Source of the DNA: Cryptomeria japonica
Taxonomy: Eukaryota; Streptophyta; Pinopsida; Cupressales; Cupressaceae
DNA: 64,000 bases
Direction: 5' to 3'
NCBI RefSeq assembly: GCF_030272615.1
Contig: NC_081410.1
Span: 139,726,849 to 139,790,848, forward strand
Each line of letters starts with the position of its first letter. The first letter of the stretch is position 1. The notes beneath the pieces are model-generated. The model was not told the DNA's origin, did no database searches, and saw nothing but the letters and a program-made list of their open reading frames with translations. The position numbers and the translations under genes were made by a program. This document shows, in pieces, positions 11,097 to 22,837 of this stretch.

Positions 11097-11275
11097 TAAC
11101 CCTCGGTAGCACTACCGGCGGTAGTACGGCTACTGTACGATAGTAGTACTACCAACGATAGTATGCTACCTATGGTAGTAGTGCTACTTGCGATAGCAGC
11201 TGCTACCTATGGTAACAGTGCTACCAACGATAGCATGGGATATCGTGCGTAGCATATGCTACAGTGCACAGTGGC
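11096..11275. repeat. Interleaved CTACC/GGTAG short-repeat cluster
   Basis: About 180 bases are built almost entirely of GGTAGTA, GCTACC, CTACCAACGATAG and GCTACCTATGGTA words. They alternate in direct and inverted orientation, so many overlapping hairpins can form. It is more GC-rich than its surroundings. Confidence 0.75.
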
Positions 11276-13183
11276 AGAGATTAAATGTTTTTTTCTTCTT
11301 TAATTCCCCTATGCGTACCTTGACATAGCACTTTCGGGTTTCGTGTCGAGGTTGTGTATTTTGAGTTATTTATTAATTAATTTATAATATATATATATAT
11401 GTGAATCTATATGTATGTATTTATATATATATATATATTTATATATAAGTTGTTTTTTTATTAATATGGGTATTATATTATTTTAGCTTTGTTTTAATAA
11501 TGTGGAAATTAAATTCCAAGTTGTTAAATATATATTCTGTAATATAATTATAAGTGAATTATTTATAGGTATTCATATAATTATATTATATGAATATAAT
11601 TTAATTGATAGTTATATTTATATTTTATGAATGTTATTAGATTATAGTTTGGGTGTTTTCAGAAAAATTTGTAAATTTGGAGATTTTACATTTATGCTTG
11701 AAAACATTAGGAGATTAGTTTTTGTGTGATTGATTTAACCTTATTGGAAAAATGACAAAATTGATTTATTTGTATAATTGTCAATTCTTATTATCTGTAA
11801 ATTCGTTATTAGCAAGTTATTTATGCTTTTGGCTGTTGTAAGAAAAGATTGCCTGTATTAGGGTCTTGTGTAAATGGTGTTTGCAGTCAAGCTTAATTCT
11901 GTTGCAATTTTGGTTGATTTTTCACTATGTCCTATGTTATTATATCCCCTTGGTCAGGTGTTGTTGTATAACCTTATTGATGTGAGCCATTGTGTGTTTT
12001 GTCCAAATGGTCAATCTTGGGTTAGTGATTGTGTATCCTTCACCTGTGGCTTGTCAGGATTTGTTATGGCTGTCTGTTTCGCCATAGAGTTCTTGTAGAG
12101 AGACCTTTCCTGTTAGTGTCCTATGAGAGAAAGTGGCTTTCGAGCGGGGGCCGTGCTCAAAGTGGATGACAGGATAACCCGTCGGAAGTTAGTTAAAAAG
12201 TGATAACCTAATAATATATTGGGGGGAGTGAAATAAATATTAATTAAGATAATGTACCTCATGCATAGGTGTAGTGCTTGTATAGGGCTCATAATGTTAC
12301 GAGAAGGCCTGGAATGGAAAACTTACCACCTTGTCTTCACAAAAGGATTGGTAAGGTCCGCATGAGACTTAGTTGGAGGTTACCAGGATAGAGAGTCGGG
12401 ACCTAGGAGGCCTACCATGGTAACCATCAAGCTATGCGATGACACTCTCTCCTTAGAGTCACTAGTGTTTTGTGAGTTGAGTCACATGGATGTTTGCGGA
12501 GTCATGTAGTTCTTTCGTACTTGTCTTATTTTTCTTGCTTGAGGGTTTCCTACTATCTCCTAGCACGGTGGGGTGGTTCCATTTCAAGATCACATGGTCA
12601 GATGGTAGTGCCACTTCCCATCGGATGTTCTGGATTGTATCTTCAGGCGAGGAAAGGATTTGCTGGTGTTTCTTGGTTCGTGGTTCATGTACTAGCTCTT
12701 GTTCATGATCATTGTTCAGTTGGGACCTTGTGGTCATTGTATCAAACTTTTATGTAACCTTGATATTGTAACTTTGTAATCCGTGGTATTATTGGAAGCC
12801 ATGTATTTATGGATACTGTAATATTATGTCAGTGGAATGTATGTTAATTCAGTTGCTTTGATCTTATGTATAAATGATTTATGGAAAATTGAATGCATGG
12901 GAATACTTGATTCTTTCATTATGGAATTTAGATGTATGTGTAGTTTTGAACTTAAGCATTTACTTTATCTAATTAAATGGACAATTGGATTAACCATGGT
13001 GTTAATATAATCTATGATTAATCTTCATCGGTAACCCTTAGGAAATCATCTGTTAGTCTTCCGCTGTGTTATTAGATGTGCAATGGTTATAATTAATGCA
13101 CTTAACCTTTAAATTTTTTTTATTTCACTCTTTAGTTGCCTAGTTGTGTTGTTTTCCTTTAGGGTTCCTGGTGGGGCATTACA

Positions 13184-13282
13184 GCTTGTTCCAACACAAG
13201 TTAGCGTAGATTTCTCTTCACCTCAAGATAAAAGAATTCATCCATCTCATGACACCTCTTCATCTCAAAATCCATGTCTACC
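13184..13282 (+). repeat. 99-bp direct repeat, right copy
   Basis: Partner of 10886-10984. The N1 reading frame continues from this copy into unique downstream sequence, so this copy is probably the original and the left one the duplicated part, or the reverse. Confidence 0.85.
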
Positions 13283-14376
13283 CTCCACTCCAACTAATTA
13301 TATCATCCCCATCACTTCCTCTCATGATCATATAATCCCTCCATCCAACTCTCTCCTTCCATCTCAAGATCTAATCACCCCTCCCGCTCTACCACATGTT
13401 TCCATCCAAAGTCAAGATGAAAATGATCCTCCATCTCCATGTCATGATCCCAATCCATCTAAACATCCTAATGCTCCTTCCACGTCCTGTCCCCCTCAAA
13501 ATGGACTTGCATCTTATTCCTAAAATAATCAGTATCCTATTGGGAAAAGAAATGCTCAAGATGTTGGAACATCTATTATTCCTTCTAAATCCAATAGCCC
13601 TTCATATAAATCAAATTCCCATCATCCCCTATCATCTACATCCATCTTAGGACCCTATGTTCCAAAGCTAAATCCTCCATTCCTTCCATCCATTTTGGGT
13701 CCTTACATCCCTCCATCCACCACTCCATCACCTCAAATGATCCTCAAGAAAGATCAACAAAGGAACACATCATTGAATCCCTCCCAACACTTTCCCTCCA
13801 TCATCCCACCATCCATAAAATCCCTAAATCATCCATCCTCACGCACCCGTATCATTGAGCTATTGGAAGCAATTTGGATGCCAAATCTAAAATGCATAAA
13901 GTCAATAATCCACAAAAATCAAATGATCAACATGTCCCCTTAAAATGACATGCCCAAGAAAAGAAAAATATGATCCAAAAGGTCACAAAGGCCCCAAAAG
14001 AGAAAAATAAAAAACTATGTGGATTCCCAAAGTACTCATAGAAGCAATGCATCTCAAAGTAAAATCCAAATTGGCATCCAAACTTGTTAATCCAAAAACT
14101 CCCTCCACTCATAAGTCCTCCAATCATCCATCTAACAATCCTCCATCATCAAAATCTATTTTTGGCCCTTACACTACCTTAACTCCATCACCTCCTTCAT
14201 CTATTTTGAGTCCACATTTCCCAAAATTGACATTTTATCCTGCATCTAACTTAAAACCCCCTCCTCCACCACTCCACCACCCTTCAATATGTGTGCCAAT
14301 GTTGATCTTCTACAAGTTTTTCAAAACCCCATCCATTATCCAACATATATTTTTCATAATACCATCCTTCGCATAA
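13184..14376 (+). pseudogene. N1 Pro/Ser-rich gag-like ORF, 3' part (decayed)
   Basis: After the insertion the N1 frame resumes with LVPTQVSVDFSSPQDKR and continues in frame past stops at 13521 and 13941 to 14090. A +1 shift then joins the frame 14017-14376. It includes a repeated S(I/S)LGPY motif in a Pro-rich context and a basic stretch (PKKRKI, QKRKIKNY) near 13950-14010 that could bind nucleic acid. Product and function are unknown. The reading frame is supported by continuity across several stops, which argues for a former ORF rather than chance. Confidence 0.45.
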
Positions 14377-16226
14377 ATCCTCATCCCCCTCTATCCTTCA
14401 TCCACTTCATCTCCCTAATTATTTCTAACATCTATGAGCATACCCACAATTCAAAGAAGCACTAAGAGATACTATCCATGGAACTATATGCTTGAGTCCT
14501 CCCTTCCTCCTTCACACATCGACTATCTTCCACATCCACTTATCCTCATCCTTATCCATCCAAACTATTTCAAAAAAAAAATAAAGAGAAAAAATTCATC
14601 CAACGGTGAAAACCACATCTTGTGGCGCCTTGGGTAAGTACCATGATAAAAACTTGGTAAACAAGAATCATGTGTAATCCCTTTATCCTCTTGTACTCGA
14701 CACTTGGGGGAAAGCTTCATCCATTTCATCCTACCATCCTATCTAATTCCAACCTCCTTTCCTATCTTTGATCTTGACTATCCTATCCATATCCTCCATC
14801 TCATATCCCTCATCCTATACAAATGCATTCTCCATTCTTACCTTTGGTCTTGATCATGTTATAAGAAAAACACTGTATATGCATGCATGCTTTGGAAAAA
14901 TACAAGCCTTAATTCCTCTACCATCCATATTCATTACATATTATCCTCTCATCTCATACATCTTTACCCACCATCCTTCCATCCTTAATTCCACTACCTC
15001 TAGCATGGGGCATTACACTCCTTTGCAACATAGTCCTTGGGTCTCCATCATCCTACCCTCCATCCTTTATTCCTCCATATCATATCCATATCCATCCACT
15101 CAATCCATCTATCTCCTATCCAAACAATATCTCCGTCCATTCATCCATCCTTTTACCGAACCTTGGTTCTCCCTTGTCACTGGTTCCAATCCATTTATCC
15201 TATATCCACAATAAAATCCTATCATATTCAATCATATTCCCCATCTCATCCAACCCAATCCAATCCAATCCAATCCAATCACATTCACCATCCCATCCAA
15301 TCCTATTCAATCATTGATCTTCCTCCATATTATCCAATCCATCTATGATCCCCATCACACTGAGCTTTTCCCATCTATCTGAACTTATGTTGACTCGCAC
15401 ATAATCCAAACACCCATCCATACTATGCTAATCTAATCCAAATGGAAATCCTTCTATCTATAGACTCTACACAACCAAATTTTCTCCAGTCATCCATCAA
15501 TCTATCCACACCTCGCCCATCGGGATGCACCCTTCCCATGTCTGGCAGTTTATCCAAATCCATCTCCCTACTCATCGGGAGCATCCTTCCCATGTCTGGT
15601 AGTCTATCTAAATCCATGTCCTACTCTTAGAAAGAGATATTAGTTTGCCATGTGCATGTTGTTTGCATGATTGTAATTTTCTCTCTGATTTTTATCTTGT
15701 GTCCTAGGACTATACTTGTTCAGGACTGCCTTGATCATCCTATATCTTGGTATGTCTTGGCTTGTGTATAATAGGGCATAGTTTTTATGGTATGATGTGT
15801 TCGAAGGTTTCCCTTGTATGTACCAACAACCCTGCATTTGTGTTTTTCAACACTTGCATGATTGTGTGCAAGACATACCTGTTAGTCAGTCCACGCCTTG
15901 GATTTTCATGACATCCTGCTTCCTATATTAAGTAGTGGTGTAGATAATCCTTGGCAATATCAAAACTAGGTTTTCTCTCCATATCCACACAGCAAGAAAT
16001 CTCATCCATCTTTCATTTATTCCCTCTTTCATCATTTTCATCCTTTCACTATTTAATCTTTTAGTCCATTTTGAGAGCACAACCATGTTCTTTGAACCCG
16101 CCTATCCTCTCGAGGGGGCATACCACTACTTCCTCGTCATCCTTCCTCCTCGCCATTCTTCCTCATCTCATGACTGGGGCATCAAGCTACTAGTGCTTAT
16201 CCTCATCATCCACTATGTTTTACTCT
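14377..16226 (+). other. N1 3' interior, C/T-rich, no gene
   Basis: Strongly pyrimidine-rich on the + strand (ATCC, CCATC and CAATCC words). It contains a two-copy tandem repeat of about 54 bp at 15517-15622 (CCCTTCCCATGTCTGG... units), also present in the second duplication unit near 30820-30905. The frames seen here are low-complexity and not supported as genes. The tandem-duplication unit begins at 14856. Confidence 0.55.
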
Positions 16227-16265
16227 TCTTTGATATAACATCACTTCATGACGCTATATCAAAGA
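16227..16265 (+). other. 11-bp stem hairpin overlapping N1 purine tract
   Basis: TCTTTGATATA (16227-16237) pairs perfectly with TATATCAAAGA (16255-16265), leaving a 17-base loop. The right arm supplies the first purines of AAAGAGGGGCAAAA (16261-16274), which abuts the LTR. Unit B has one substitution in the left arm. Confidence 0.6.
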
Positions 16266-16274
16266 GGGGCAAAA

Positions 16275-17225
16275 TATAGACACCTAAAATTAATTAAATT
16301 AATATTTAATTAATTTAAGCCTGTCAACATAATTAACCAGTTTAATTGTGTTAATTCCCTTCTTCTTAAGGTTAATTAAATCAAATTTAATCAATCTTAT
16401 CACTATAGTCCAATAATTAATTTATCAAACAAATTAATTGTTTACATATTCTTCTAAAGTCAACCAAATCATTAAGTCTTCTAAATTCCTCTTAGTTAAT
16501 TATTCTAATTAATTAACTTAAGTCATGTGATTCATACAAATCACTTTTCCTAATCCCTACTCAGCCTAATTAATTCTTCTAGATACTCTCTTAATCCTAC
16601 TTAGCATTTTATATTTCCCCACTCATGTCACATCAACATTGAGACTTTCAAGGAAATTCAAATTTCTTTGAATCCCCCCATGCATCCTTTATTTTGGAAT
16701 TTTAAATTCCTCTTTCCTCTCCCCAAGGAATTTAATATTCCTTTTTATTCTCCCCATGCACCTTGATCCATGTCTTCCATCCCAAATCAATCTCAACCCT
16801 TCTTACCAAAATCAATCTTGGCCCTCCATTGGCCTCCTTCAATCTATAAATTGGAGTCTCATTTCATCACAAAGGGAGATGAAATCTTTCTCTAATCTTA
16901 TGCTGCCCCTTTCTTCCTCTATCTTCTTCTATCATATCCTTATCATGCCCTTATCCTAATCTATTCATTTCCATCTAATCCAAATCCAAATCCTATCAAA
17001 TCATTCCAATCTTGTTATGCATTTGGAGAGCCTACACATTCAATCAAGGAGCACATCCAAACAAGTTGGAGAAGGGGAGCTACTTAATCCTCATCCCGCT
17101 CAATCCAAGGAACAAGTGAAGGTTCGTGAAGGTATAATGGTGTTTGTTAAGTTGATCTGAATGTTTTATACATATTTGTATTCAAACTAACCATCATACC
17201 TTCACCATAGTTTTGCCTTGGTTCA
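16275..17225 (+). repeat. N1 3' LTR
   Basis: 951 bp. It starts TATAGACACC (the TG has become TA) and ends CTTGGTTCA, followed by AGAAT (TSD GGAAT with one change). The TATA-like word is at 16844-16851. It shares diagnostic variants with the unit B copy against the 5' LTR, as expected if B was copied from it. Confidence 0.9.
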
Positions 17226-17230
17226 AGAAT

Positions 17231-17677
17231 TATATGTTAAAATCTGATAATCATTTCTCTATTTTCCTTTGTTTTGTTTTTTTTGTTTTTTTGTTTTCTT
17301 TCCACTTCATACAATTGTTGAATGAAGAACAAAAGGGATCTATCACTCAAGAATTTATTCATATAAAGATCCTCATTATATTGTATGAAGTGTATCTTTT
17401 ATAGCATCATTTTTTAACATGGTGAAATATTTGAAAATGATGTGAATAGAGGTAAACCCACTTAGGTCTAGTAGAGCCTAAAGTGTAGAAGGTTTTCAAA
17501 GCCTTTTCCATTGCCCATTGAGTCCAGTTGTCTGTGGATAGAAATAGGGTGATTCTTAAGACTTTCTAGCACATCAATTGGAACAACCAATAGTATCAAA
17601 AATCATGTTTTATTGCTGAACTACTTTGTCATTTTTGTTCTAGAGGCAAATTAGATCATTTTTTGGCTAATTGGAGA
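17231..17677. other. Host segment between N1 and N3
   Basis: About 450 bases with no recognisable gene. It was contiguous with position 1271 before N1 inserted and with 29431 before N3 inserted. Copied at 32561-33008. Confidence 0.5.
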
Positions 17678-18857
17678 TGTAATGGTGTAAAATTAGGGTT
17701 TCCACAATTAGATATGAAAACTACTAATTTTTACTTAGGGGCCATCAAATTAAAAGAGAGGTAAACCTAATATATCTAGCCACAAATTAATAAGGATAGG
17801 GTTGAGAATCCTTATTAGGTTTACTGGATTTGAATTGATTACCCTGTCTTTAAGTTGAATTGTAAAATGCTAAAATTAGGGTAAATGTATCAAAATTGAA
17901 GTAACTATGCATGAACAATGAGATATAGTCATTGGATCGAGCCACAAACCTATATTTGAGCAATGTAAGAATATTCGGATCTATTCCCAAAAGGAGCTCC
18001 TAAAATGTTGAGACATGTATGCCCATTGCACAAGTCCTCCACACTTTTCGTTGTCCAAAGGGGAAGATGTTCATCCTATAAATAAAGATAATCGTGAAGA
18101 TCCTAGCTTCTTACCTACTTCCTACACACAAAAATAAGGGGAAATAGGTTGGGAATGGGGGTTTGTCTAATTCAAACCCCAATTTAGGAGTTAACCTTGA
18201 ATGAAATATTGCAAATACTAAAATAAACAATGAAAATATATACCTCAGATTTGCAATGACTGGTAATGATGATTTGCTTCTTGAATGTAATCACATATGT
18301 TGTATGAAATGGTATGAACATGACAAAACCCTAATTACACACACATTTTTGTATTGGAATGATGTATTTTTTTCTCAACAATGGTTGAATGAAGACTATG
18401 CAACCTTGAAGATCTCTGAAAATACCTAATGATGAATGCTTGAATCCTTGACTGCTTGGATATGGAGACTTAGAATGCTTGGATAAAATTAGGTTTATCA
18501 AATATCTTTATGTATGATATTCTAGGTCAATTTAACAATTAGGCCGACCTCCAATGGTCATATAGAGCCACCAATTTCATTTCCCGCCAGAGATATAGGT
18601 TGCATCCTTCTCCTGAAAATTAGGCCCCATTGAGGGGGACCAGGGTGCTAGTGCCCTAGTCCTCCTCAATCAAGGACCAAAATTTAGGCTGAGTGAGGAG
18701 GATATCTCCTCAAAGAGTCATTTGATAGGTGTATATGGCATCAAAAGTGGAGTTAAGGCACTAAACGAACCCAGATAGGAGATGAGGGGGAGACATGATA
18801 AAGTAGGGGCACAAACATGAGGTGTAAATTGGCTCGGTGACAATTTATGATGCTACA
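17678..18857 (-). repeat. N3A 3' LTR (left)
   Basis: 1180 bp with TG...CA ends in both directions. It aligns with 28253-29425 and with both LTRs of copy B. It also aligns, more distantly, with N4 (46831 onward). Confidence 0.88.
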
Positions 18858-18880
18858 TTTAGCCCCCACTTTAACGGGAG
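18858..18880 (-). other. N3A polypurine tract
   Basis: On the minus strand GTTAAAGTGGGGGCTAAA directly precedes the LTR start TGTAGCATC. Same in copy B except one base. Confidence 0.7.
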
Positions 18881-19306
18881 TATGAGCCTATGAAAATACT
18901 TGCAATAAAGTAGATGAAAGAGAGATGAAGGAGAAGGAAGAAAGGAGAAACTAGGAGCACAATCACAAGGAGTATAAGATATCACTAATTTTGAGAAACC
19001 AAGCCCCTAATCTTAGAATCTTATCTCACTCAAATGCATGCAAGGGCACACAAGATTAAAAAAAAGCAAAAAGGAAAACAAAGACAAAAATTAAAAGACA
19101 CACAACACAAAAGGTAAAGACCAAAGACAAGACCTCAAGTCAGCTAGTCGAAGAGACCTCAATATGAAAATGTCCCAACCACTAATATCATTCTTGAAAA
19201 ATATCATCTCAAGAACACAAGTGAACACATAAAAGAGCAAAGCATGCATCATCTATGAACTACAAATAGAAAAACTATGAGCTCATGAGAAGAGGAAAGA
19301 GAGAGC

Positions 19307-19406
19307 ATGGATACACATTCTAGATGTGTTTTTCTAGGTGATCCATGAGAAGAATGAGCGAGTATATGGATACACATTCTAGATGTGTTTTTCTAGGTGA
19401 TCCATG
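19307..19406. repeat. Two-copy 59-bp tandem repeat, copy A only
   Basis: ATGGATACACATTCTAGATG and the 20 bases after it occur at 19307 and again at 19366. Copy B has a single unit near 34636. The copy number therefore changed after the 15.3-kb duplication. Confidence 0.85.
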
Positions 19407-19494
19407 TTAGGGAGGAGAAAAGGAATAGTCTAACTATTTTTTTCTAGCTCCAATCATCCTTGTGTGTCTGTGTGTAAGTTGTGTCTAGTTTCAA

Positions 19495-19850
19495 GTATAT
19501 AGCACCTCGTATAAGAGTTTATTTTCTATGGTTTTGAGCGTACTTCAACCTATTTATGACATATAATGCAAATGTAAATGCCAAGGGGTGAATATCTTCT
19601 TTCAGGAACACCTCGTATAAGAGTTTGTTTTCTCTAGTTTTGAGAATGTATAACCCCATTTAAGAAACATACATTCCTAGTTTTGAGGACATCCCCTGTA
19701 ATATTTTGTTTTCTCTAACTTCAATAATGTACACCCTATATAAGAAATATCAAAGTTATGTCTAGTTTCATGAATGAAGCATCTCATATAAGTGTTTGTT
19801 TTATCTAGTTTTGAGAATGATCACCCCATTTAATATATATAAAGATATGG
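19495..19850. repeat. N3A degenerate tandem repeat (about 110-bp period)
   Basis: Four diverged units carry the pattern TATAAGAGTTTGTTTTCTCT followed by AGTTTTGAGAATGTA. Also present at about 34760-35115. It lies between the last ORF and the 3' LTR of N3. Confidence 0.6.
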
Positions 19851-20279
19851 TACAATATGGTACAAAGAGGGTGATATGTATGCCCCCCTTAAGATATAAA
19901 CATAGCCTTATGTTGATGTATTAAGGAAGCTAGAATCAAGGATAGCCACCTTCAACACCAAGAAGATATCCTTTAGGCAACAATGTTCATAAATCCAAGC
20001 TAAAGAGTAAATACTCTTACAAGCAAGGATAAGATAGTTGAAAAAGAGATATCTTGAAACAAGTGCAAAGAGGATCCTCTGAGGAGAAGAGATCTTTGTT
20101 CAAAAGACATCTACCTCCAAGAGGAGTTCTTGGAAAAACATAATATCTTCTACCAAAAGAAGGGAAGGAGAAAAAGAATGCAGACCTTCCCCCTATTTCT
20201 AGGTGAAAGGGATTCTTGATGAAGGATGACACACTTTTGATCCAATGTGAGGGGTAAGTTTATAATAGATATATATTAC

Positions 20280-20935
20280 CAAGTAAAAAAGAGGTTGTAG
20301 CCAAGGACATACACCTCTTGCATAAGAGAGAATCCTTGAGAAAACAACAACTTCACACAAGGAATGATATCAAATCATAAGAAAACACCAATCAATAGAG
20401 GAAAAGTGGATTCTTAGAGAGGATAGGAGAGAGATCAATGACCCCCAAGCATAGGAAAAAAGAGAAGGATTACACAACTTCCAAAGAGATTATTTATAAG
20501 AGATGTGCCTTCGCAAACAAAGAATAGGTTATAAGCAAGGAACACACATGTACTCACATGAATGATAATTATATGAAAGAAAGGACATCACATTATGAAA
20601 AGTGTACCACAAAAGAAGAGGCAAACTTTAAAAAGGAGAGAGAGAGAGAAGGAAAATGTCATCCTTACTCCCCAAGCAAGAGGAAAAGGAAAAATTATGA
20701 TGAAGGATCACACATTCCCTAAGGAGAGATTATTATAAGAGATATACCATTTTAAACAAGAAATAGGTTGTAACCAAGGAACACAAAAGTAAGAACATGA
20801 AGGATAATTCCATGCAATAAAGGACATCAAGTTATGAAGAATGCAATCCATAAAGGAAATAGTGAAATGTTAGAAAGAGAAAAGATAATATTCCCCCCCC
20901 CCCCCCAAGCATAGAGACAAGAATAAATAGGCTAT
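20280..20935. repeat. N3A degenerate tandem repeat (about 240-bp period)
   Basis: Three diverged units begin near 20288, 20528 and 20767 with AGGTTGTAGCCAAGGA-like sequence and share AAGGACATCA...TTATGAA. A short (GA)7 lies at 20635-20649 and a run of 14 C at 20893-20906; both differ in copy B. Confidence 0.6.
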
Positions 20936-21296
20936 TATGTTTCTAACTAAGTATAATTTCACCTGAAATTATACCACCATGATTGACAATGAGCCCCCAA
21001 TATGTAGGCTAACAATGGCACATAGTGAGGAGCAACATAATGGGAACTTGAATGTTTTTGGATTAAGGAAAAAATAGGTTTTGAAGGCGCATTGAAACCA
21101 TTTACATAGAAGATTATAAAAGGTTTAGAATGAAAACATCAAAACAAAACCCAAAACAAAACAGGCTATCGAAGATAGAACAATACATACGGTAGCTAAA
21201 GAACCAACAAAAGACTAGATGGGAAACAAAAAACCAACAGTAACCCATAGACCAAGAACAAGAAAAAGATAGAACTAGAGAAACAGAGAACATAAA

Positions 21297-22837
21297 CTAC
21301 ATAAGGCACTTAAGGGTCTCAACGATCTTAGCCTCCAAAAGACTCATTTTATCAGCAAAAAACCTCAACTCCTTGTAGTCCATACTTTGGGTAGCAGCTT
21401 TCTTTTTCAAATTCCCCCTAGTCCACTTACAAGGGAAAGAATCCCCCTGAGTCTTGTCTTTATTATCATCCAAATTGATCAGCATCTTGTCCTGTTGAAC
21501 ATTGTCAAGATTATTCACCATGATATTCATAACATCAACCGTCTGCTTAATAATTCTATGACTATTGGATATAATGGTCATGAGGGTGGCCTGAATTTTC
21601 TTGTGATTCTCCTCAACATGGGTGAATCTATCTTCAAATCCTTTCTTCATATGATCAATACCTTCAACAACTCTATTGATACAATCCACAATAGTTTTTT
21701 TTATCATCCTTAGTCCATTGATCATCACCGCTCTGTCTATCCTGACAAGTAGAAAAGGGCATAGCTCCCATCTTACTACTCATAGCCATCTAGTTAAGTT
21801 AACCTCTTTGATTTCATGGAAGAGACATTTAAAAGACTGAAAGTATCAATGGCATGGTCTCTTGCCACACCCAGGATGTCTGCATAGTTGTGCCTTTTAT
21901 CATTAAGCTCAACACTCTTGGCATGAAGGTCCTTGTGAGCTGCAACCCCAATAGTATTAATGGTCTCCTTATGAAGAGACGAGGGGGGAATTTCATAATT
22001 CTGACTCCCAAGCTCTGGGATAATTCTCTTGTTGACTGCATTTTCCTCAGAATTCCCCCTATGGCCACCAAAAGAAGACTCCTCATTACTAGCAAAGGTA
22101 GAAGAGGAGGAGATAACAACCTACTTCGAACCCTTCTTACCCTTGTCCAAAATAGGTTTAGATTTAGGAGTATTCTCAATTTTAGGTTTTTTAGGAGGAT
22201 AGAAAGTCTCAACGTCCGAATCCGAACTGGATTCCTCATCCCTAGACTCCCTAGCACTAGTATTATCATCCAAAGAAGTGGGGATATAAGAAGGGGTAAG
22301 AAGGGCCCAAAAATGCTTATCAAATAACACAAGTAGCCCTTCATGAAGGATAGGGTGCTTGGTCAGAGTCTTCCTATGAGCTTTGAAGCTAGCCCAAAGA
22401 GAGGACAACAAGAAAAAAGGAAAAGAAACCCTAACATTATGGTGAAAATGGTTTAATAGATCAAAATGGTGGCCATAAACCCTGGTTAAATGCCCATCAA
22501 GAGTAAATTACTCCATGAGTACCTTAAGGAGTTTGGCTCAAATGTCCTTTAGAACACTGATGTCATAAAAGCTGACAATCTTCTTCACTAACTTCCCCCT
22601 TTCCTTCTTAGATTTCAGAAAATTTTGCACCGTTGTCTCTATGTAATTCCTATTTCTATAGCATTCCATGCCGTTAGAGGAAAGACATGACACTTCAAAA
22701 ATCAAATTCTCATCCACTGTAACCTTGCGCCCATGCAGAGTAATGGTGCCATCCTTCCAATGCTTACCAAAATAAGCAGTAACATCCTTGTTAACCCCTT
22801 GCAATTTCTCAACGAAGGAAGTAACACCCCCTTTCAT
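21297..22837 (-). pseudogene. N3A gag-like protein with C-terminal coiled coil (uncharacterised, decayed)
   Basis: On the minus strand the frame starts at Met 22837 (MKGGVTSFVEKLQ) and, with a few frameshifts, reaches a stop at 21297. The N-terminal part has FGKHWKDGTITLHG and YGHHFDLLNHF; the middle part has HPILHEGLLVLFDKHFW; then a Ser/Asp/Glu-rich acidic stretch and a Lys/Pro-rich YPPKKPKIENT. The C-terminal 143 residues (21728-21297) are amphipathic with leucine/isoleucine/methionine heptads. Copy B has 237 residues of this open in one piece. I recall related ORFs from gymnosperm repeats, unverified. Position fits a Gag, but no zinc knuckle is seen. Confidence 0.6.

Larger units (their letters stand above)
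10985..13183. mobile_element. 2.2-kb insertion in N1, possible solo LTR
   Basis: It interrupts the N1 ORF. It lies between 99-bp direct repeats rather than a normal 4-6-bp target duplication. A TG at 10991 (TGTTATTG) and the end GGGGCATTACA at 13183 are LTR-like termini. It contains an (AT)n tract, an interleaved short-repeat cluster and 1.8 kb without coding motifs. No TSD is visible. Alternatives are filler copied during double-strand-break repair, or the remnant of an element lost by recombination. Confidence 0.45.
1272..17225 (+). mobile_element. N1: LTR retrotransposon without pol, with nested insertions
   Basis: Two direct repeats of about 940-950 bp (1272-2209 and 16275-17225) match along their length at roughly 95% by eye. 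They bracket an interior with a primer-site-like sequence after the left LTR and a purine tract before the right LTR. The left flank is GGAAT; the right flank is AGAAT in this copy and exactly GGAAT in the duplicated copy at 32556-32560, so the TSD is sound. Orientation is + from primer site and purine tract. The interior has a decayed Pro/Ser-rich ORF (10194-14376) and no motif of protease, reverse transcriptase, integrase or RNase H, so it is probably non-autonomous. N2 and a 2.2-kb insertion interrupt it. The general plan resembles Ty3/Gypsy-derived LARD-type elements, but the superfamily is inferred only. Confidence 0.88.

Noticed and set aside
14768-15348. Ser/Ile/Tyr/Pro-rich + strand ORFs
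   Set aside because: Produced by C/T-rich low-complexity DNA (ATCC and CCATC words), with overlapping frames of the same character; no continuity with the N1 ORF.
19495-20935. Tandem repeats near 19.5-20.9 kb as a CRISPR array or centromeric satellite
   Set aside because: Units are degenerate, few and without spacers, and they sit in the 3' region of an LTR element in a plant genome.
21854-22327. 157-residue + strand ORF, and its longer counterpart at 36714-37529
   Set aside because: Antisense to the N3 gag-like coding frame; composition and lack of motifs mark it as a shadow.
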